A program made the translations under genes and the position numbers. A model generated the notes under the pieces. The model was not told where the DNA came from. It was given only the letters and a program-made list of their open reading frames with translations, and ran no database searches. From Caecitellus pseudoparvulus (taxonomy: Eukaryota > Bigyra: Bicosoecida), in contig CBFFRQ010000045.1 in assembly GCA_965644315.1 (NCBI GenBank), forward strand, positions 1-64,000: a DNA stretch of 64,000 nucleotides. The letters run 5' to 3'. Shown piece after piece: positions 45,317-58,508 of the stretch. Positions within the stretch are counted from its first letter, which is position 1; every line of letters begins with the position of its first letter.

Positions 45317-45465
45317 GTTGTCTCATCGCTTGACAATCCTTCCAGACCCGCATCTGTACCACCACCACACCCCTCCAGCATGCTTAGCAGCATGCCTGCA
45401 TCCTCGCCATCACATGCAGCCTTCCATCGACCCACCACCGACTCTCCACTGCTACCATCAGCCAT

Positions 45466-45530
45466 GGCGTGGTGGATGCAGATTCCGCACCTGATTCCCT
45501 CTCGAAACAAACTCGCCTGCACAGCAGCAC
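45466..45530 (-). promoter_or_regulatory. Conserved leader of the ankyrin-like family (copy C)
   Basis: The GTGCTGCTGTGCAGGCGAG block lies 65 bp before the copy C ATG, as in the other copies. Confidence 0.6.
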
Positions 45531-46149
45531 AGACAGCACCGCGCAGTATTGCGATTGAAAATGCATTCTGATGTAGTCTACAGTCTGCCGATGTCGGCGT
45601 TGATTTTGACGCAACCAAGTAAATGTCACACCTGCCTGGAATCCGATGCTACCCACCCACACAACCTGTTTTTTGCCGGTCTCCACACCCTCACCACCCC
45701 TTGCACGAAGGACCCCAATAGTCTCAGCAATGCTCCCTGCACAATGACCACAGCGCACAGACCCGCCACAGCCTCCTCCACATAAGCCGTCAACCTACCA
45801 CCGCCCAGGTCCTGCTGCAAATCGCCCGTGAGCTGCAGGGTGGGAGCCATGTGTATGACCACACGACTTGCACGGCCCGTCACTTCCCCCACCGCCTTGC
45901 CACGGTCCTACCATGGTGTCTGTGCACACTTCCCACTTTCCAGGGGTGGCGCTCACGCCACAGCCCACAAGTCGTGCAAAACTCAAGTGCATTGACTTGC
46001 TCACCTGCACAGGCCATGCCCGAGTTGACCGTGGTGGCGGCTGGCACAGTGCAGCATGAAGTGCAAACGTGCTTGGCCCCTCAGTGAGAGCTTGGAGCCT
46101 CCACATCTGAAGCCACCAGCGCTGAGCCGGTCTGTTGCCAAAGAAGTGT
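45531..46149. other. Spacer between copies D and C
   Basis: Homologous to the A-B spacer (about 34030-34400) in inverted orientation. It contains the minus-strand counterpart of the conserved 50-codon frame. No other gene is recognised. Confidence 0.55.
45795..45947 (-). other. Conserved 50-codon reading frame with shared stop (second copy)
   Basis: Same length and same stop position as 34186-34338, aligned without gaps. Here the frame stays open upstream to about 46106. Conservation of frame over a diverged duplicate argues for coding or very recent relaxation. Confidence 0.4.
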
Positions 46150-47199
46150 CTAGGCTGCGAAGGAAGCCCGCAGCATCAACATCGCCACACGACCCCGACG
46201 AGTGCTGGTGCCGTGCCAGACAGCATCTTTGGCAGGCTGCACAGCCACTTCCCCTGCCTCAAAGCGCTCTTGCCGTGGGACAGCTCGATGGCCTGTGAGG
46301 CCCAGCAGCTCGCGCACCACATCTACGTGGCCATTCTCACAGGCAAGTCTGAAGCCGTACTCAGGCTCACCCTCAGGCCCAGCGTGCACGTCCACCTCAC
46401 GATGCCCAGTCAGAGCCAGCAGCTCACGTACCACCTTCGCATGCCCATTCTCACAGGCAAATTGGAACCCAGCCTCTGGCGTGCCCTCGAAACCCGTATG
46501 CACGTCCACCTCACGGTGGCCGGCCAAATTCAGCAGCTCGCGAACCACATCTGCATGCCCGTTCTCACAGGCAAACTGGAAGCCATACTCAGGATAGCCA
46601 TCAAATCCAGCATGCACGTCCACCTCACGATCGCCTGTCAGAGCCAGCAGCTCGCGAACCACACCAAGGTGCCCATTCGCGCACGCGTATCGGAAGCCAG
46701 CCTCAGGCTCCCCTTCGGGTCCTGCGTGCACATCGACTTCACGATGCCCAGTCAGAGCCAGGAGCTCTCGAACAACGCCAAGTTGACCAAACTGGCAAGC
46801 CCATTGAAAGCCAACATCTGGCCCGTCCCAATCTCGATTCCCCGCATGCACATCAACTTCACGATGCCCACTCAAAGCCAGCAGCTCGCGCACCGCACCC
46901 AAATGGCCATTCTGACAGGCAAGTCGGAAGCCATACTCGGGATCTCCCGTTGGCCCAGTGTGCGCATCCACCGTCAGCTCCCCCTCCAACGCCAACAGCG
47001 CACGTAGCAGCCCAACATGCCCCGTCTTGCACGCGACCACAAAGCCAGCCGTTGTCTCATCGCTTGACAACCCTTCCAGACCCGCATCCGTACCACCACC
47101 ACACCCCTCCAGCATGCTCAGCAGCACATCTGCATCCTCGCCATCACATGCAGCCTTCCATCGACCCACCATCGACTCTCCACTGCTGCCATCAGCCAT
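46150..47199 (-). CDS. Ankyrin-like repeat protein, copy D
   Basis: Intronless, 349 residues. The start at 47199 (MADGSSGESMVGRWKAAC) fits the family; the frame stays open further upstream but only into the conserved leader. About seven units such as EAGFRYACANGHLGVVRELL and the tail DAVWHGTSTRRGR are present. It is the closest relative of disrupted copy C over the first 75 codons and preserves its empty insertion site, CCAGCCGTTGTC on the plus strand near 47045. Confidence 0.85.
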   Translation of the reverse strand: MADGSSGESMVGRWKAACDGEDADVLLSMLEGCGGGTDAGLEGLSSDETTAGFVVACKTGHVGLLRALLALEGELTVDAHTGPTGDPEYGFRLACQNGHLGAVRELLALSGHREVDVHAGNRDWDGPDVGFQWACQFGQLGVVRELLALTGHREVDVHAGPEGEPEAGFRYACANGHLGVVRELLALTGDREVDVHAGFDGYPEYGFQFACENGHADVVRELLNLAGHREVDVHTGFEGTPEAGFQFACENGHAKVVRELLALTGHREVDVHAGPEGEPEYGFRLACENGHVDVVRELLGLTGHRAVPRQERFEAGEVAVQPAKDAVWHGTSTRRGRVAMLMLRASFAA

Positions 47200-47264
47200 G
47201 GCGTGGTGGGTCCAGTTTCCGCACCTGATTCCCTCTCCAAACAAACTCGCCTGCACAGCAGCAC
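47200..47264 (-). promoter_or_regulatory. Conserved leader of the ankyrin-like family (copy D)
   Basis: GTGCTGCTGTGCAGGCGAG 65 bp before the ATG. Upstream similarity to copy B continues (GGCTGCGTCAAAAAGCA-type motif near 47336-47352). Confidence 0.6.
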
Positions 47265-47614
47265 AGGCGGCACAGCACAGTTTTACGAAAGCGCCTGCAT
47301 CATTTTATTCAAGGGAAGCCGAAGACTTCAATGTTGCTTTTTGACGCAGCCAGCACAATCGCACACTTGCTTGGTCCGCATCGCTGCCTGGCACGCTCGC
47401 GAGCGTGCAAACGGGCTCCAACACAGTGCTCAAAAGGCGACCTGGACCAACGTTGCCCAGCAACCGATCTAAACCATGACTTTAAAGGCCGCAAGCACGC
47501 ACCAACAGACACCACGGCTCCCCAGCCGTTTCCAGCATCCCATACGCTATCTCGCTCTCCAATTCCACAAGTCACAAACTCATAGACGCAATAAAGTGAG
47601 TGTACTTGTGAAAT
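47265..47614. other. Spacer upstream of copy D and tRNA-Lys
   Basis: 350 bp. The half next to copy D is homologous to the copy B upstream region; the rest is unassigned tRNA 5' flank. No gene is seen. Confidence 0.45.
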
Positions 47615-47687
47615 ACCTTGCTAGCTCAGTTGGTAGAGCGTACGACTCTTAATCGTACGGTCACGGGATCGAGACCCGTGTGAGGTG
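47615..47687 (+). tRNA. tRNA-Lys(CTT)
   Basis: A complete cloverleaf folds by eye: 7-bp acceptor stem with two G-U pairs, D-arm GCTC/GAGC, anticodon stem TACGA/TCGTA with loop CTCTTAA (anticodon CTT, reading AAG), and T-arm ACGGG/CCCGT with loop ATCGAGA. There is no intron and no encoded CCA. The internal A and B boxes are in the usual places. Confidence 0.95.
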
Positions 47688-47688
47688 C

Positions 47689-47694
47689 TTTTTT
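47689..47694 (+). terminator. Pol III terminator of tRNA-Lys
   Basis: Six consecutive T two bases after the tRNA 3' end, the standard RNA polymerase III stop signal. Confidence 0.85.
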
Positions 47695-47796
47695 ACATGA
47701 AAAAATCTCCCGTTTTCGCTCTAAGTACGAGCTGCACCAGCTTCATGCGCGTTTGTGTTACAAGCTGTGCACTTTCCGCATGTATTTGATCGCTTT

Positions 47797-48429
47797 TTAT
47801 GTTTTTTTGTCGCCAGTCGCTGTTCCTTCGCGCTTGTCCGGGGCAGGGGCAGGCGATCCGCTGCCACAACAGGTCGGCTGCGGAGATGCCTTCCGGCCCG
47901 CATACTGTGCGCCGAGCAGGAGGGCAGCTCCAGATATGGCGGCTGGTGCATGGAGGGAGTGTGGCACCAGGCAAGGCATAGCTGCGATGGCACATGGTAG
48001 GTGGACAGCGGCGATCACGCCCATGCCTGTGAAGCCCGCTGCAGTCAGCACGCCCTGGCCGTGAGCCTTGTGCAAGCGGGCCAGAGACCACGCCCCAAAA
48101 GGGAGCACCAGTCCGAGGCTGCTGTACATGACCACCTCGTGGGCGGCAGCTTCGAGGCCTGGCGGTGCGAGGCTGCCGAGGACTGGCAGTGCGGCTGTCA
48201 GAGCCGGCAGCACTGTGCAGTTGACAGCGCACAGGGTGGCGGCAGCGGAGGCCAGCCCATCGACCTTATCGGGGCTCGCCTGGCTGGCGAAGTTGCTGCG
48301 TTGCCTGGTGTGCGTCGGGTGCGGGAGCAATTGCTTGCCCAGCGTCCCCGGCACAGCGTGCACCAGCACACTGCGCACTCGCTGCCGTGCCGCCCCCCGC
48401 GCCAGCCTGGAAAATGAGATAGGGTTCAT
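47797..48429 (-). CDS. MerC-like four-helix membrane protein
   Basis: 210 residues, no intron needed. The N-terminal 45 residues are Arg/Ser/Ala-rich without acids before the Asp of PDKVDG, like a mitochondrial or plastid presequence. Then come four hydrophobic segments, the first with the Cys pair in LCAVNCTVLPALTA, at the place where bacterial MerC has its metal-binding Cys pair. A C-terminal PTCCGSG adds two vicinal Cys. MerC proteins move mercuric or other soft metal ions across membranes; the substrate here is an inference. The start at 48429 is the first ATG of the frame. Confidence 0.65.
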   Translation of the reverse strand: MNPISFSRLARGAARQRVRSVLVHAVPGTLGKQLLPHPTHTRQRSNFASQASPDKVDGLASAAATLCAVNCTVLPALTAALPVLGSLAPPGLEAAAHEVVMYSSLGLVLPFGAWSLARLHKAHGQGVLTAAGFTGMGVIAAVHLPCAIAAMPCLVPHSLHAPAAISGAALLLGAQYAGRKASPQPTCCGSGSPAPAPDKREGTATGDKKT

Positions 48430-48823
48430 GCCAGTAGTGTGCTTCCGGCCTAGACCCTGACCAGTTCACCGGGCAGCCTCGTGGCTGCAGCGCTTGTATT
48501 CCCACGCACACCGCCGCCGATGCCGCACAGCACCAGACTCTTCAGCACGCGTCCCTGACAGCACCAACACCCGTTCCGTAACGTACACGCGATTCGGACC
48601 ATATGGAGAAAGTGTGAGCGGGCGTGAATTTTTATTCGTGTTGCGTTTTGTGGCGTTCACTGCACTGTGCTTGTTTGCCGACCCTCGGCGAAATGTACGC
48701 CTCCACACTTGCAAGCGCGACAATGTGCGGAGGAAAGACCGATGCCCGCAATAAAACCCACCAATGCCCCTTCACTACCTTGTCCCTCTTCTTCCCCATA
48801 TGCTCGCTTTGACAACATCCGCC
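48430..48823. promoter_or_regulatory. Divergent promoter, MerC-like / SRPK
   Basis: 394 bp between divergent starts, lower in GC. It contains GTAACGTACACGCG-like CpG-rich sequence, but no motif I can assign. Confidence 0.4.
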
Positions 48824-51210
<2,387 letters not shown>

Positions 51211-52138
51211 GCCCTGTCCTTGGGGCTCGCATCGAACGGCAGCCAATTCACGTTCAAGTCGCTTTGGACTGCTGGCTGCGTGTCCTCCGTAGTCGGCAGA
51301 GGAGCGCTAGCAGGCGCTGCCAAAGTAAGGAGTCCTTCATCTGGTGCTGGGGGCGTTGATGGTGTGCTTTCTGAATGCGAAGTTTGTGCTGGGCCTTCAC
51401 GGTTATCATGGACAAACAGGTGCAGGTGCTGTGCCGGGCCACAGGCCAACGCGGCGCTCACTGCCAGCAGAACTGCTGCGCAGGCAACTGGACGAAGGTG
51501 TACCCTGGCAATCCGGGTGGTTGCCTCGCCCCAACCACGTTTTGGGGAGCTCTTGGGGGTGCTGGACCTGCCGTGCTTGCTGGCGGATTTTGAGACAGCA
51601 ACAGTGGCGCTCTGTGTCACTCTGCTCGAACGCAGCAGGTCTTCGGCCCTGGTAAAGAATCGCCACGGGCGGCCGGGCAAAGATTCAGCACTCTCAACTG
51701 ATGCAGACTTCCCGTGCCCTGGCTCCGTCATGGTGAGCGCTTCAGGTGGTGGGAATGGAGCCAGCGAATGACTCTGGCGGTCCGGCGCTGATGCTCCTGC
51801 GTAGCCTGCAAACGCTCAACTGCAGTGGGCTGCGACGATATTCGTGCATCAATGAAGTGTAAAGATGGGCAAGTGCTCTGCATCTTTGCCATGAACTTCA
51901 TTTTGCGTGCATTGCCTTGGCGCTTTGCAACCCAGCCACTTGGCCTTCTCCGCAGCTGGCCATGCCGGAGGTGGCACCTGAGGCCGACGCATACATCTCA
52001 AGGAATGTACAATTGCGCAACTCGCACTGGCAGGGCCACCGTGTCCCAGCTTGTCTGCACTGCCGCCTGGCACACCCTCCGGCAACTTGCCACACACTTT
52101 GCGCCAAGCCAGAGAAGCGTGCTGGCTCCACGCCCAAC
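51211..52138. other. SRPK 3' flank and kinesin promoter region
   Basis: Apart from the doubtful minus-strand frame, nothing is assigned. The kinesin frame is open upstream to 51917, so part of 51962-52138 could be coding if an earlier ATG is used. Confidence 0.4.
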
Positions 52139-55100
52139 ATGGCTGCAGGACCTGCCACGGTGGAGGACAAAGTGAAGGTTGCTGTGAGGGTTCGGCCACT
52201 GCTGGGTGCCGAGGCGGGAAGTGACGCAGCATGGCAGGTGAAGGGCAGCAGCATCGAAGGCGCGGGGCGTGGTGGGCGCTTCGAGTTCGGTGCGTGCCTT
52301 GCCGCCGGCTGGGCTGCGCTTCGCCTCATCTGCATGGGCTCGCTGCGCTGTGTTTGTAGAGCACGTGTTTGACTCTGACCAGGACACTGCCAGTGTCTTT
52401 GACGCCATCGGCTCGGAAATCGTCGACGGCACGCTTGCGGGATTTGACGGTTAGTGCCGCAACGGACGCTGACACAGGGAGGCCTGCCACACGAAACGGG
52501 GCGCGACGCCGCAGGCACAATCTTTGCATATGGCCAGACAGCATCTGGCAAGACGCACACTATGATGGGTGCGTGGCGGCATCGCCTCTGTGTCGCTGCA
52601 CGCCGAGCACTCACCACCACACACGCGTCCCGCCACGGCAGGTGACGAGGGGTGCCCAGGCATCATCCCTCACGCAGTGCGGCGCATCATGCAGGCCATC
52701 CAAGCCGACGCGGACCGCATGTTCCTTGTGCGGTGCTCCTTCCTCGAGCTGTACAACGAGGAGCTGCGGGACTTGGCCCAGGAAGGCACGCCTTCCGTGC
52801 GCCTGCGCATCCATCCCAAGGTGAGGCGGCCGCCGGCCCTGCGCTGCCACCGCGCGCCACGTCCACGCCACCCGCATCGCCGCAGACAGGAGTCTTTGTG
52901 GACGGCGCACAGTGGGTGTCAGTGCGCAGTGAGCAGGAGGTGCTGGCCCTGGTGCAGGCTTGCTCGGCTCGCCGGGCTGTCGCTGCGACAGACATGAACG
53001 CGCGATCCAGCCGCAGCCACAGCATCCTGACACTAGAAGTGTCCAGCTCCCTCCAGCACGACGCAGCAGGCACGGGGGGCACCCTCTTCGCCAAGCTGAA
53101 CCTGGTGGACTTGGCGGGGTCGGAGTCTGTGCGGGTGACAGGGGCAGCTGGCGCCCGCCTGAAGGAGGGTGCCGCCATCAACCGCTCCCTGCTCACCCTC
53201 AGCCGCATCATCAGCATGGTGTCCACGGGCGCCACGTCAGGCTTCATCCCCTTCCGCGAGAGCCGCCTGACGCACCTGCTGGAGCCCTCCCTGCGAGGCC
53301 AGTGCCGCACCGCCGTCATCTGCTGCATGTCCCCTGCGCCGGCGTACGTGGAGGAGAGTCGCAGCACGCTGCAGTTCGCGACGTCCGCCAAGGCCATCAC
53401 GACGCGGGCGACGCGCACGGAGGTGGTGGACGACTCCACCCGCATCGCACGCATGGCCAAGGAGATCGCTGCGCTCAAGTCCCAGCTGGCGGCAGCCACC
53501 AGCGACTCCGCCAGCACTGGCACCGGCGGCGGCCACAACGAAGAACAGAAGCACCGCCTGGCCACCCTGCTGCAGGAGTTGATTGTGGGAGGCGGCACGC
53601 ACGCCGCCAGTGCTGGTGGGGCACCTCCCCTGCAGCCCGCCACGGCCCGTGGTCGCACCGTGCTGGATGTGGCTCGTCTGAACCAGCGAGGGCGGGTGGG
53701 TCGCGCACGAGAGACATGGTGCCCCTCCATGGCCTCTGACAGTGCTGCTGTCGCTGCGCTGGAGGCGTTCCGGGCGCCGGCACGACAGGCTGGCGGCAGC
53801 CCCGCCCACACGTCATTCCACAGTGGCAGCTCCCCACTGCACTCGCCCGGCGTGCGAAGCAGCGTCAGTGCATCACGCCTGAGCAGTGGCGGGTGCAGCA
53901 CTGCCAGTGGCATGAGCAGCGCCAGCACCGCCTCCGCGGGGACTGTGGATGAGGACGGCGCACTGCAGATGGAGCTGCACACGGCACGTGCAGAGGCTGC
54001 GGCGCTGCGTGCTGAGGCTGCCGCCACAGCTGAGCACCTGGAGCGTCTGCTGGCGGCAGAGGAGGAGGCGGAAGACACCATCCAAGAGCTGAAGCGCAGC
54101 CTGCTGGCGGCGGAGACAGCGGCGGAGGGCGCTGGTGAGCTGCGTGAGGCGTTGGACGTCGCCCTGGGCCGCGCGGAGGCGGCAGAGGCGGCCAGTGCAG
54201 CCCTGCAGCAACAAGTGGCCACTGCTGCAGCGAGCGTGGAGGCGGCGGAGGAGGAGGCAGATGCCTGGCGCCGCCGGGCAGAGGCCGCTGAGAGCGCTGC
54301 AGCTCGGCGTGTGGAGGACAGCGCCGCGACAGCTGCTGCGCACCGCCGGCGTGTGGCGGAGCTGGAGCAGCAGGTGGCCGCCCTGTCTGATGCGTTGAGC
54401 ACGTCCCAGGCCAGCCTGTCCACGGCGCAGGCGCGTGTGGCGAAGCTGGACAAGGTGAAGATGACGCGAGCACACCTGGACACCATGGCCCGGCTCAAGG
54501 CTGACAAGCAGCGGTACAAAGCACTTGCCAAGCAATTGCAGGAGCAGCTGGAGGACGCCGCGGCGGGTGCCGCAGCGTCCCCTGATGTGGCGGCCTTGCA
54601 AGCGCAGACGGCAGCGGCAGAGGAGGCTGGCGCAGCGGCGGCGGCAGAGGCGGAAGCAGCAGCAGAGGAGGCTGCCGCGGCAGCACGCCGGGCGGACGCC
54701 GCCACTGCGGAAGCGGCTGCGGTGCGGGGCGAGATGGAGAGCCAGACAGCTGCCCTGGCGGCACTGCAGGTGGAGGTGGCAGCTCTGGTGGCGGCGGCAG
54801 GGGGCGCTGCACAGCACGGCCTGGACACGGGGGGACTGCCCCAGGATGCCGCCACCAGCGTGGACAGTGCCACACGCGGCGTGCGCGCCGCCTCTGCGCT
54901 GTGTGGCGCCCTGCTCAAGCGCCTGCAGGACGCCGCTGCGGAGAAAGACAGCAACACGGCACGCCTGGTGCGCCTGGCTCAGGCTGGGCGAGCAGCGGAT
55001 GCAGCGGTGGAGGCGGCTCAGGCGCGTGCGAAGGAGGCGGCTGCCGAGGCGGAACAGGCACGAGCCACTGCTGCAGACCTGACGCAGCAGCTCGCGGACA

Positions 55101-55555
55101 TGCAGCAGGTGCAAGCGGATGCAGCCAAGGCTGTGGCCGCGGCGGAGGCCGCCACGGCTGAAGCTGCCTCTGCTGCTGAGGCAGTGACTGCGGCAGAGGC
55201 TGCCACGGCAGCTGCCGAGGCACGAGCGACTGCGGCAGAGGAGGCGGCTGCCGCGGCACGTGCTGCGCTGCAGGAGGCCAAGGCTGACGCGCGACGCAGC
55301 GGCGAGATCCTGGAACGGGAGAATGTGCAGCTGCTGATTGAGCTGCGGTCGGTGCGTGCTCAGGCAGCAGCAGCGGCGGCGACAGCCCAGGCGCCGGCAC
55401 CAGCGCCGCCAGCGCCTGCTCCATCCGGCAAGGCTGTCTTGACGCCGGTGCAGCCCAACACCCCCGTCGCGCCGGTATCCAGCCACAAGGCGCCGCCTCT
55501 GCAGGGGGCGGGGGTGGGCGAGGAGGAGGAGGCGGGTGAGTGCCAGCAGCAGTGA
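52139..55555 (+). CDS. Kinesin motor protein, kinesin-7 (CENP-E)-like
   Basis: N-terminal plus-end-directed type motor with a long Ala-rich coiled coil. Five exons: 52139-52289, 52360-52449, 52515-52568, 52642-52820 and 52886-55555; introns 65-73 nt, 1047 residues. Motor motifs in order: VKVAVRVRPLL, P-loop AYGQTASGKTHTMMG, DEGCPGIIP, FLELYNEELRDL, switch I NARSSRSHSIL, switch II NLVDLAGSES, and FRESRLTHLLEPSLRG. The P-loop wording and ESRSTLQFATSAKAI resemble kinesin-7. Heptad-rich sequence runs from about residue 480 to 960, then a Pro-rich tail with TPVQPNTPVAPVSS that could be phosphorylated by CDK. The likely role is in mitosis or transport; the subfamily is less certain than the motor. 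Confidence 0.9.
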
Positions 55556-55628
55556 TGGTGCTGGCAGTCACGTGACGTGTGTTGCAATGCAGAGCGCCGC
55601 TGTCGCGTGGGCAGGTGCATTGGGTCGG

Positions 55629-58090
55629 TCACGCGGAGCTCGGGGCCAGGGTGAGGTCAAAGGACTGCGCCTCGCCCGCCGCCAAGTCCACGGCAGTGGC
55701 CATGTGGCGCGCAGCGAGGGGGTTGGGGCCGGCGCTGGCAGGCACGCCCAGGTCCAGCGCCGCGACACAGGGTGTGGCCACGAGGCGCCCCGCGCTAAAC
55801 TGCAGCAGCAGGTGCGGCAGGGCGCCAGCGTCCCACGTCACGGCCACCCCCGCCCCGCTGTGCAGGGCAGAGGTGAGGGTGAAGGCGCCCTTCTCCACGC
55901 CACACACCTGCACGGTGCCGGCCAGGGGCTTGGCGCTGCCTCGGGGCAGGGCAGGGAGGGAGGTGAGGTCCAGAGGTGCCCGGCCCGCACCCCGGCCAGC
56001 GCCTGCCCCCGCCACTGCCACCGGCACAGAGGCCAGGGAGGTGAAGTTCTGCGCGGGGGCCAGGGCGGTGGTGGCCTGGCCGTCGGCGACAGCGGCGTAA
56101 GGAGCCGTCGTGCCGTACTCGAAGTCGCCGATGGAGAGGTGGGCGGCGTCTGCGTCACCCTGAGGCAGGCGCAGGGCCACAGGCAGGCCCAGCGGCAGCC
56201 GCACGTCCTCACGTGGCGTGACGGTGGTGGTGATGGTCACACCGTGCCCCCCAGTCCGAGCTGCGATGACGCGGCGAAGGGAGGCTAGTGGGTGCCCGGC
56301 AGGCAGGCTGCAGGACAGCACCAGCCTGGCGTTGGCGGCATCCACCAGGTCAGGCACAGACGCCAGGCTGCCGCTCTGCACCTCCGACCCCGCCTCCTCC
56401 ACAGCCCAGGCCAGGTGTGCGGCCGCGCCGTCCATGACAGCACCCAGGTCTGTCACGGCAGCTGCCCGCACCGCTGCGCCATGAGCGCCCTCGGCAGGTG
56501 CAGGCGTGCTCGCGGCGGCAGCGGCGCCCCACTCCCCAGACACCTTGGTCAGAGTGCGCGTGCCGCCCAGAGGCACGGCGGCACCTGCGCCGTGCACAAG
56601 GTCCAGGGGGGTGCCGTGCCCGGTGAAGTGTGGCACCACGACGCCCCCCACAGCATGCACCGTCACGTGCCCCCCAGAGCACGGCAGTGTCCACACGTCC
56701 CCCTCCAGGGCGGCGTCAGACACCGCCCCCAGCAACGGCTCCTGGTGAGGAGACGCCGCCCCCGCTGCTGCAGCCGCCGCAGCCACGTCTGCGGCAGAGG
56801 CGGGGTCTGCCAGCGCCCCCGCGAGTCCAGTGGCGCGCGGCAGCAGGCGTGCCCAGCCCCCTGCGTCCCCCACCACCGCCACATCGCCGCGGGTGTCGTA
56901 GGAGAGACACGAGACAGAGGGCGTGGCCCCCGCCCCCGCCGTTGGCGCTGCCACTCGCAGCAGGGGCAGGCACAGGGCGCCGGCGTCATCCCGCGACACG
57001 CTGCGCAGCGCCACGGCGCCGTCGGTCCACCCCGTCATGAGGATGCCGTGTGCCGCTGCAAAGGTGCACGCGGTGATGCGGGCACTGGACCGCCCCTGCC
57101 CCGCCAGCTCCTCTGCCAGGTCCAGCACCTGTGTCTTGCCGCTGGCGATGTCCCACACCTGCAGCGCCTGGCCGCCCGTGGCCACCCCCAGCAGGGCCTT
57201 GAAGCCGTCCAGAGGCGCCAGGGATGCCAGGCCTGTCGCGCCTGCCTCCACCAGGGACGCCGACAGGCCCTTGGCGCCCAGCCACGTGCCGTCCTTCAAC
57301 GCGTACAGGTGCACGGCGCCACAGGCGTGCCCCACGGCCAGCACGGGCTTGGCGGCGCTGCCAAAGGTGGCCAGGGACACGACACGCGCGTCGGCGTCGG
57401 CTGACAAGGCGGCTGAGGCGGGGGGGGCGTACGCAGTCACATGGCGCTCTCGCCCCATGAGCGTGTACAGAGCGGCGGTGCCGTCGGCATGCCCGACGAG
57501 GAAATGGTCATGCCCCCACACGCCCACAGACGTGACGATGCCCGTGCCACCCCCCACGGAGGCCGACGCAGGCGCCGTGCCAGGCGTGGCCCCGGCACCC
57601 GCAGCCTGCGCAGCGGTGGCGATGGTTTTGACCAGAGACAGGTGCTCCGTGTCCAGAATCTGCGTCGTGCCGGCGGTGGTGCCGACGACCAGCACGTTGC
57701 CCAGCATGGTGGCAGCTGCCGTGGCTGAGCAGGTGATGCGCTCCGCGTCAAACACCGTGCGCACACGGCGGTCACCTGCGGGGTGCGGCCAGCGCGGCGT
57801 GGTTGGCTAGCGCACTGGTGCAGGTCAATTCCCGCACGCCACGCCAGCGCACTCACTGGTGCGCGGGTTGTAGCTCGTCACGTGCGACTCCGACACCACC
57901 AGTAGGGAGGGGCTCTTGCCCTTGATCCTGTCAAGGTACGCCCCCAGCACTTTGCCCTCTCCTGCCTCGCCAAACATGGCGGCGGAGGAGGCGGCCTGCG
58001 CAGGGGTGGGAGGAGGCAGGGAGCGAGTGAGCCAGGTGCCCCGCCAGTGCAGCCGCTCGCATGCCGCACCTTGCTGCTTGAGGAGCCCAT
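55629..58090 (-). CDS. Myristoylation-type WD40 protein with mutarotase-like C-terminus
   Basis: Three exons: 58090-58070, 57995-57857 and 57775-55629 (introns 74 and 81 nt); 768 residues. The tiny first exon encodes MGSSSSK, a textbook N-myristoylation signal. Residues 20-430 are seven or so degenerate WD40 blades (for example LVVGTTAGTTQILD and LGVATGGQALQVWDIASG). After about 450 the pattern changes to beta-rich sequence with RRVIAARTGGHGVTITTTV, SIGDFEYG, AVTWDAGALPHLLLQ and AGEAQSFDLTLA, resembling the galactose-mutarotase/aldose-epimerase beta-sandwich, but I cannot place the catalytic His/Glu set. Function unknown; the join of the two folds is an inference from sequence texture. Convergent with kinesin, 73 bp apart. 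Confidence 0.65.
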
Positions 58091-58508
58091 GATGAGTTGG
58101 GTGTGGACAGGGACGGCAGGGCCACTTCCGGCTGCAGTGCAGTGCAGGTGAAGAAGGCCGCCGCAAGCAAGTCACGCAAGTGAGCTTCTGCGGCGAGAAA
58201 GGGAGAGAATGCCACTGCGGGGCCGCGCCCTGGGGCATGTGTTGAAGGGATTGCTTTGAGAGTGCACGGAAAATGAACGACGCCTGGTTTTGCGTTTCGG
58301 GAGCACAACAGCAGCCCCAAACTGTGTGCACGGTCCGAGCGACTTCAGGTCTCACTGCCCTATCTCGCCCACTTCGCACGGGGGAGGAAACTCGACAATT
58401 TAATCAACTTCAATGTTCCATACTGGTCCTGTCCCCAACGGCCAAAACCCTCCAATTGCACCTTGCGTGGCCTGGCCGCCGCTCGTATGCGGAAATCGAA
58501 TGCAAGTC
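58091..58508. promoter_or_regulatory. Divergent promoter, WD40 protein / HisRS
   Basis: 418 bp, no motif recognised. An upstream HisRS exon encoding a targeting peptide could lie here; the frame before 58509 is open and includes earlier ATGs at 58413 and 58500. Confidence 0.4.

Larger units (their letters stand above)
38333..45465 (-). pseudogene. Ankyrin-like repeat protein, copy C, split by a retrotransposon
   Basis: The 5' part (45465-45317) encodes MADGSSGESVVGRWKAAC to SSDETTA. The 3' part (39344-38333) continues GFVVACKTGHVGLL through eight repeats to the family tail. Removing the element and one copy of the GTT at its edge leaves a single frame of 385 codons, the same length as copy A, so the gene was intact when hit. 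As it stands, translation would run from codon 49 into the retrotransposon repeat. The undisturbed paralogue D has the uninterrupted target sequence, which fixes the insertion point. Confidence 0.88.

Noticed and set aside
45175-45618. Frame joining ankyrin-like N-terminus to sequence after SSDETTA
   Set aside because: The second half is retrotransposon repeat read by chance; it is the broken 5' piece of copy C, not a separate protein.
48764-48823. Earlier in-frame ATG for SRPK (MPLHYLVPLL)
   Set aside because: It would add a hydrophobic stretch not expected in this nuclear/cytosolic kinase; the ATG at 48824 starts the Lys/Ala-rich N-terminus directly.
52687-54957. Minus-strand frame of 756 codons, Ser/Ala/Arg-rich
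   Set aside because: Mirror of the Ala-rich coiled-coil part of kinesin; the plus strand carries unmistakable motor motifs.
53873-55486. Minus-strand Leu/Arg/Cys-rich frame of 537 codons
   Set aside because: Another shadow of the kinesin coiled coil.
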